Shown: positions 59,512-64,000 of the stretch, piece after piece | Layout of the letters: every line of letters begins with the position of its first letter | How positions within the stretch are numbered: position 1 is the first letter of the stretch | NCBI GenBank assembly: GCA_038741495.1 | Contig: JAVYKX010000001.1 | Location: forward strand, 490,918-554,917 | From: Thermofilum sp. | Lineage (GTDB): Archaea > Thermoproteota > Thermoprotei > Thermofilales > Thermofilaceae | DNA: 64,000 nt | Direction of reading: 5' to 3' | Made by a program: the position numbers and the translations under genes | The notes under the pieces: generated by a model | Database searches by the model: none | What the model saw: the letters and a program-made list of their open reading frames with translations, nothing else | Told to the model about the DNA's origin: nothing

Positions 59512-59978
59512 GAAGAGGCTCAGGCCCCAGGCCTTCTCTACGATCAGCCTGCAGAGAGCAACCGCACCCCCAGACCCCCAGGAAGCCTCAGCGCGCGATG
59601 CTCGCCTAACAGAGAGTTACCTTCAGGGCCGCGGGGCGGAGCCGGGTCAGATCGGCGAGACCCACTGCAGAGCCGGACGAAGCCGGCAAGGTCGCCGCCA
59701 GGAAGAGAAGCGCTGCGGAGAGGCTCCCTGCAGCTCCGCTCGCTAGGGGTCACGCCCCGGCCGAATACTACCCCGGATTCGTGCCAGGGACAGGCAAGCG
59801 TGCCAGCTTAGGCCAAGCCTCCGCCGCTAGAACCGGGAAACCCTCCAGAGCATTGATCCTGGCCCGATCGCGGCACTCGCCGCAGCCACGCTAATCAAGA
59901 AGAAGCTCCCGCGCGAATCATCAGCCTAGAGGCTCAGATCCTACGGTAGGGCAGCCGGTCTGCGGAGCACGAAGCCCG
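59512..59978. other. Gap without a supported gene
   Basis: 470 nt. Short in-frame runs (for example LQSIDPGPIAALAAATLIKKK at about 59843-59905, plus strand) might be remains of a gene, but none continues into a recognisable domain. No tRNA, repeat or palindrome stands out. Confidence 0.4.
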
Positions 59979-61025
59979 CTACCAGAACCTCCTTATCCCG
60001 TGCTCTAGAACCGGGTCAGCGATCCTGTAGCCGCCCACCCCCTTCTCGAGGAAGCCCGAGTCGACCAGGTTCCCGAGCATCGCAGCCAGAGTGTTGCTGG
60101 GGATCCGGCCGAGCCTCGCCTCCACCCCCCTCCTCACCTCGGACCACCTGGCCTCCCCGAGAGCGGCGACAACCCTGAGGATCTCCCTGTACCTCCTCTC
60201 ACCGGGCCCGTAGATCTTCAGCGCGTGCTCCAGCTCGCTCAAGGCCAGCTGGGCCGCCCTATCCAGTATCCGGTCGATCGGCTCCCCACCCGTCACCGTC
60301 GCGTAGCCGAAGTAGGTGAGCCACCCTATCACCCCATCGAACCTCCGCACCGCCTCCTCGACCAGCTCCTCCGGCACCTCTACGCCCTCTTGCTCGAACC
60401 CCTTTCTCAGGAACTCCCGGGCCCGGTCCGCCGGCAGCCTACCCAGCTTAACCTCCACGTACGGCCTACCGTAGAGCGGGGCCTCAGCATCGTTCAAGCG
60501 GAGGAACCTGTAGAGCAGGCCGACCTTCGAGCCCGAAACAACCACCTTCACGTCCAAGTGGTCGTAGATGTAGGCCAGCAGGGAGTCAAACCTGTACCCC
60601 GACCTCCTCAACTCCTGCGCCTCATCGAGCACCAGCACCTTACCCTCAAGCCGGTGGAGAATACCGAGGAGAGTTTGCTCACCCCTACCCCCCAGCCTCA
60701 CCCTGAAACCTCCCACCCCAACCTCCTCGACATCGCTCAGAATCCTCCGCCCCCAGCTCTTGCGCTCCAGCTCCCCAGCGAGAAGGCTCAGAAACGAGCT
60801 CAGCGAGATCATCCCCTCAGGCAGAAGGCGGCAATCGATGAAAACGCTCTCGAAAGGCGCCTCACTCAGGTAGGTGAGGATGAGGGAAGTCTTCCCGTAC
60901 CTACGGAGGCCCGTAACCAGCACCAGCTTACCGCCCCTAACCCCCCGGTCCAGCGCCTCCAGCTCCCGCTCCATATCGAAGAAATCCTCCCTCCTCCTCT
61001 TCGGCTCAGGAGAAAAGTACCCCAA
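59979..61025 (-). CDS. Archaeal-type AAA ATPase with C-terminal DUF234-like wHTH
   Basis: 348 aa. FDMERELEALDRGVRGGKLVLVTGLRRYGKTSLILTYL (cited in part): Walker A near residue 40. Walker B KVLVLDEAQELR near 135, sensor VKVVVSGSKVGLLYRFL, and a C-terminal winged helix that starts near GEARWSEVRRGVEARLGRIP. These archaeal-genome-specific ATPases are abundant and mostly uncharacterised; some lie near mobile or defence genes. It is beside a decayed gene. Confidence 0.85.
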   Translation of the reverse strand: MGYFSPEPKRRREDFFDMERELEALDRGVRGGKLVLVTGLRRYGKTSLILTYLSEAPFESVFIDCRLLPEGMISLSSFLSLLAGELERKSWGRRILSDVEEVGVGGFRVRLGGRGEQTLLGILHRLEGKVLVLDEAQELRRSGYRFDSLLAYIYDHLDVKVVVSGSKVGLLYRFLRLNDAEAPLYGRPYVEVKLGRLPADRAREFLRKGFEQEGVEVPEELVEEAVRRFDGVIGWLTYFGYATVTGGEPIDRILDRAAQLALSELEHALKIYGPGERRYREILRVVAALGEARWSEVRRGVEARLGRIPSNTLAAMLGNLVDSGFLEKGVGGYRIADPVLEHGIRRFW

Positions 61026-61194
61026 GCTACCCCCCTAACCAAGTCACCCCCCTAACTTAAAAGCCTACCCTCAGGCGGGAGACCCGGCGAACCCGCGCGG
61101 AAACCATTAAGCACCACACCACGCCCACCCCCGCTCCGCCAGGAAAAGCCCAGAGAAACTGTAAGATGCAGACTAGACTTCAACCCCCAACCGG

Positions 61195-61541
61195 CTACAG
61201 CGAAACACGCACAGGAAGGAGACCCTTCAGAGCGCCCACAACCTCCCCGCCCAGCCTCTGAGGACCAGGCAGCACCCGAACCCCAAGCCGCTCAAGCGCA
61301 TCCCTCGAGACAAGCCTCCAGCCCATCGAGTACCCAGCAGAGTACTGGAGGCCCGTCATGCGTGGCTGATACTCGTTCGAGCGCTGTGCACCAGTTCGAT
61401 GTCCCTCGGCTTCACAACACTCACGATCCTTTTCAGCTGGTAAGGGTAGTAGTGGCCGGAAACCCTCATGGCGTAGCTCTGAACACCTAGCTTGGTGAAT
61501 CAGTTCATAAGTGCACTGTTCTCTCCGACTTTTGACTCATC
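61195..61541 (-). pseudogene. C-terminal remnant of a beta-CASP metallo-beta-lactamase-like protein
   Basis: Read on the minus strand. Codons 61503-61541 give DESKVGENSALMN, an in-frame TGA sits at 61500-61502 (TGG in a normal gene would read NWF), then FTKLGVQSYAMRVSGHYYPYQLKRIVSVVKPRDIELVHSA (cited in part). One frameshift at about 61385-61395 leads to NEYQPRMTGLQYSAGYSMGWRLVSRDALERLGV... and a stop (61195-61197). The VSGHYYP...VKPRDIELVH motif recalls RNase J-type beta-CASP nucleases. The upstream half is missing where the AT-rich block starts. Confidence 0.55.
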
Positions 61542-61632
61542 AGTGATAGAGAGAAAATCTGAAATTATTAATAGAGAAATTAGTATAAAAATACTTCTGA
61601 AAGCTTTCTTTGTATTAGAAATATATTAATGA

Positions 61633-63018
61633 TCAGTCAAGGAGCACATTAAAGATTTTTTTGAAAGCTTTTTTAGCGTTTTCAGCACCTTTATGATTTG
61701 GATCAGCACACACGATTGCTAACATTTTTCCATTAGAATCTATTTCAATTAAAGCTCCCCCGCGCTCGCTGATGCTCCGATAGAAACTCAGGTGCTCTTG
61801 AGCTTCTTCATCTAGTTCCTCGCTCTCCAAAACTGAGTGGTTTGCACTTTCTTTAGATGTGTTCCAGACTGTAGGACTCACTATTATTACGCAATCGGCA
61901 TAGAATTCATAAAGATATGATAAGGCCTTAAATCGCGAAGCAGCAAGGTAGCTTAGTCTCCTAGTGTACTTATAGTCTACAACTACTAGGTTCTCTTTAC
62001 CTTCAATTTTCATTAATAAAATTGTATCGGGAAGGCCGCCCAATTTCTTAACCAAGGCCTGATCTATGCCATTGCTCAGAAGGCCGAAAGCCTTCGCTGT
62101 AGCAAGTCTTGAATTCACGTCCTGAGGTAGCGCGTTGTACGATATGTGAACGCGTTCGTTTCCCCGCTCAAGTGTGAGAACTCTGAACTCCTCACTCACA
62201 TTTATCTTCCATGACTCGTCGTAGATTTTTTCCAGTAATGCTTCGAGGAGGAGGGTAAAACCGTAGAGCTCATACAGCTTACTCACCGGCAGCTTCAACG
62301 CTAACCTTTCTCCGAAGTCTCTTGCGTTCTTTTCTATTATGTGAACGTTCATACGCAGCTCTCTACGTAATTTGAGTAGAGGGCGGTATGCGCGGTACTC
62401 ACGCGGTCTCATAACTGCGTTGAGGCGCACCCTAGCTTCCAGTTCGTTAAGCAGCCTTTCATCGCCAGCGATAACGCTAGCCTTTGGAATCAACTGCCGG
62501 AGTAGGGGTTCGTTTAGCAGATACTCATAGCTTGAGATGGTCTCGATTAATCGTTTGACGGCTATATCGACCAGTGGGTTACTTCCAGTATGTCGTGTAC
62601 TGAGCAAGTTTTGTAGTATCCTTTTCAAGCGAGTTTCAATTTCAATTATCGTGGCAGCAAGTAGAAAGTTAGCGGGAGTCTCGTAACTCACCCTTGTGGT
62701 TTTTACCGGGACTGCGACGGGTAAATGCCTAGCCGCTAACTGGGTGTTGACTCTCCCAGCAATTGTATCAACATTAACGAGCATTAGTTCTTCAGCCATA
62801 AGGACTTGTAGTCTTTTCAAAGCCGATTTGACGGCTAATGTTAACTCCCTAAGCGTTTTCTGCGCTCTAACGACGTCTGCTACGCTACCCGTAATTACGA
62901 GATCGTCGCTGTAGACGCGTAGTCGTAACGGCTCGGCTAGCTTCAGCCTGCTGTAGAGGGAGAGGAGCGTTGTGAGAACGTAGTTTGCCATGAAATTAAC
63001 TTCTGAATTTAATTTCAT
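61633..63018 (-). CDS. mcrC: McrC-like restriction nuclease subunit
   Basis: 461 aa. N-terminal region has a McrC-type layout (SELVITGSVADVVRAQKTL near 42), many helices in the middle, then the PD-(D/E)xK nuclease core: GLPDTILLMKIEGKENLVVVDYKYTRRLSY, with Asp and Asp-x-Lys (about residues 325-345). McrC cuts DNA when the McrB ring pumps along it; methylcytosine-type bases are the usual trigger. Its start overlaps the mcrB-like stop by 4 nt (ATGA). Codon use is AT-rich compared with neighbours. Confidence 0.82.
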   Translation of the reverse strand: MKLNSEVNFMANYVLTTLLSLYSRLKLAEPLRLRVYSDDLVITGSVADVVRAQKTLRELTLAVKSALKRLQVLMAEELMLVNVDTIAGRVNTQLAARHLPVAVPVKTTRVSYETPANFLLAATIIEIETRLKRILQNLLSTRHTGSNPLVDIAVKRLIETISSYEYLLNEPLLRQLIPKASVIAGDERLLNELEARVRLNAVMRPREYRAYRPLLKLRRELRMNVHIIEKNARDFGERLALKLPVSKLYELYGFTLLLEALLEKIYDESWKINVSEEFRVLTLERGNERVHISYNALPQDVNSRLATAKAFGLLSNGIDQALVKKLGGLPDTILLMKIEGKENLVVVDYKYTRRLSYLAASRFKALSYLYEFYADCVIIVSPTVWNTSKESANHSVLESEELDEEAQEHLSFYRSISERGGALIEIDSNGKMLAIVCADPNHKGAENAKKAFKKIFNVLLD

Positions 63019-64000
63019 AGTTCTCTTAACATATTTATTTCTTTAAGGTAGAAACTATCAAAAGTTCTAACAGATTTTCTTAGATCTATCTCGTTTAGAA
63101 TTTTTCTTATATTCTCTAAGGCGGAAGTAGGCAATCCTTCGAGTTGAGGGATCACTATCATCGCTACAGCATTATCAAGAGCCTCATCCTTATTAATCCC
63201 TTGATTTTCTAATTCACTTGCAATCTTTGCTACATCTATTAGAATTGCGACACCCAACTCGAGCCCAGCAGCTCTTAGTTTGCTATTCAAATCGAGGATA
63301 CGTTCAATGATTCCAGCATCTTTACAATATAATCTCAGAATCTCTTGAATCTTGCTTGAATCTGGATTGCTTACCTCAATTACGGCAAAGCGCCGTAAGA
63401 GGGCATAACCTAAAGTGAAGAGGTAACGTCTATCATAGAGATTCATTGTGGCAATTACTCGAAGGTTCTCAGGAACTTTAAGCATATTGTCCTTCGAGTA
63501 GACTTCAAGCAGTAAAGAACCCCACCTATCTATTTTGCCGTCTCCCGCGTATGACCGCATCTCCTCTATGAGACTCTGAGGCACTCTCCACTCTTTCGGA
63601 TCAGCGGTGCCAAATATTGTAAAAAACTCGCCAAACGCTCTATCGAGGTTAGCTCTGTTAATCTCATCAATAAGTAAGATCGCTCCATACCCGTTGCTTT
63701 CATGACAGCGAGCTATGGCTTCTAGCAGAGCACCGCATTTCCATACGACGTTACCACCAATGAACACGGGGCCGCCTACAACGTCAACCCTACTCCACTC
63801 ACTTGTTGCCGTCTTCTCAACAAGCGGCACTTTATATATTTCTGCTAACATTTTAACTAGAATTGTTTTTCCAGTGCCAGGTGGTCCTACGAGTATAACG
63901 TGCTTCCCACTTTTAAGCGCGGCGATGAGCTCATACAGTACATCCTGATGGATTACTAACCCTTTATTCCGCAGCCCCTCTTCAATCTCTTCTACTCTTA
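63015..64000 (-). CDS. mcrB: McrB-like AAA+ translocase, truncated by window edge
   Basis: The frame continues to the right edge (first visible residues RVEEIEEGLRNKG...). P-loop: VGPPGTGKTILVKML at about 63846-63885. Walker B with the McrB-specific motif: AILLIDEINRANLDRAFGEFF. Then VIATMNLYDRRYLFTLGYALLRRFAVIEV (sensor and arginine finger). An ATG at 63851 is inside the P-loop and cannot be the true start. McrB hexamers use GTP in E. coli, but MoxR/McrB relatives use ATP; which applies here is unknown. The N-terminal DNA-binding domain would lie outside the window. Confidence 0.85.
   Translation of the reverse strand, partial: RVEEIEEGLRNKGLVIHQDVLYELIAALKSGKHVILVGPPGTGKTILVKMLAEIYKVPLVEKTATSEWSRVDVVGGPVFIGGNVVWKCGALLEAIARCHESNGYGAILLIDEINRANLDRAFGEFFTIFGTADPKEWRVPQSLIEEMRSYAGDGKIDRWGSLLLEVYSKDNMLKVPENLRVIATMNLYDRRYLFTLGYALLRRFAVIEVSNPDSSKIQEILRLYCKDAGIIERILDLNSKLRAAGLELGVAILIDVAKIASELENQGINKDEALDNAVAMIVIPQLEGLPTSALENIRKILNEIDLRKSVRTFDSFYLKEINMLREL

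Larger units (their letters stand above)
61498..64000. other. AT-rich segment carrying restriction genes, likely acquired
   Basis: From about 61500 to the right edge, base composition is plainly poorer in G+C than the rest of the window (long A/T runs in codons and gaps). It begins at a decayed gene and carries mcrC- and mcrB-like genes. This suggests a transferred defence island. Its far boundary is outside the window; I see no integrase or tRNA target at the left border. Confidence 0.55.

Noticed and set aside
61500-61502. Selenocysteine or pyrrolysine recoding at the in-frame TGA
   Set aside because: No SECIS-like structure seen, a separate frameshift lies nearby, and the N-terminal half is missing, so decay is simpler.
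1-64000. CRISPR array or insertion sequence
   Set aside because: No regularly spaced direct repeats and no transposase or integrase motif were seen on either strand.

Overview
This window looks like chromosomal DNA of a GC-rich hyperthermophilic archaeon, probably a Thermofilum-like member of the Thermoproteota. That is an inference from gene content and is not proven here. Pointers are the archaeal ATP-dependent DNA ligase, archaeal class I (DhnA-type) fructose-bisphosphate aldolase, archaeal tyrosyl-tRNA synthetase, GTP-type PEP carboxykinase, TrmB and Lrp regulators, VapBC pairs, many GTG/TTG starts, A/T-rich archaeal TATA boxes about 25-35 nt before starts, and solute-binding proteins anchored by an N-terminal membrane helix. 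I see no tRNA or rRNA gene, no CRISPR array and no insertion sequence.

Layout. 0-3 kb: the end of a QueT-like membrane protein, a membrane protein with a PH-like part, a stand-alone BrxL-like AAA+ protein and a very small membrane protein. 3-7.7 kb: a complete livKHMGF amino-acid ABC operon on the minus strand. 7.9-18 kb: sulfur and redox genes, with dsrE-tusA-dsrM-dsrK-like genes, a SagB-type oxidoreductase, an Lrp regulator, DNA ligase and a three-subunit Mo/W polysulfide or thiosulfate reductase. 18.2-21 kb: a CUT2-type sugar ABC operon. 21.4-24.7 kb: sufCBD. 24.8-35.7 kb: transporters, a DUF72/SWIM-like protein, a decayed gene, VapBC, BirA, an MFS transporter, an aldolase/PfkB/VIT1-like cluster, a nitroreductase and a methyltransferase. 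35.7-43.9 kb: a phosphorolytic disaccharide regulon, with a beta-phosphoglucomutase-like HAD, a GH65 phosphorylase, TrmB and a malEFGK-type transporter. 44-50.6 kb: a radical SAM protein, NikR, YbaK, TyrRS, a saccharopine-dehydrogenase-like protein, inositol phosphate synthase and PadR. 50.6-54.9 kb: VapBC and a metal cluster (a ZnuABC-type transporter, a NikR-like paralog and a NifX-like protein with a poly-His tail). 54.9-61 kb: PEPCK, DUF711, an AbiEii/AbiEi pair and an archaeal ATPase. 61.2-64 kb: a decayed beta-CASP-like gene next to a visibly AT-rich segment with McrBC-type restriction genes that runs off the right edge.

How it works together. The genes suggest a heterotroph that imports amino acids, sugars and disaccharides, respires or disposes of electrons through sulfur compounds, and makes sugars through PEPCK and aldolase. 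The most interesting signals are regulatory. A shared 17-bp operator-like palindrome lies in the promoters of the GH65 operon and the malEFGK operon, beside a TrmB gene. Three TGTGCACA boxes lie in the divergent znuA/znuCB promoter region, next to a NikR paralog whose metal site is altered. A perfect palindrome overlaps the predicted sufCBD start point. Defence-type genes (the BrxL-like protein, AbiE, McrBC and two VapBC pairs) sit near both ends and between metabolic operons.
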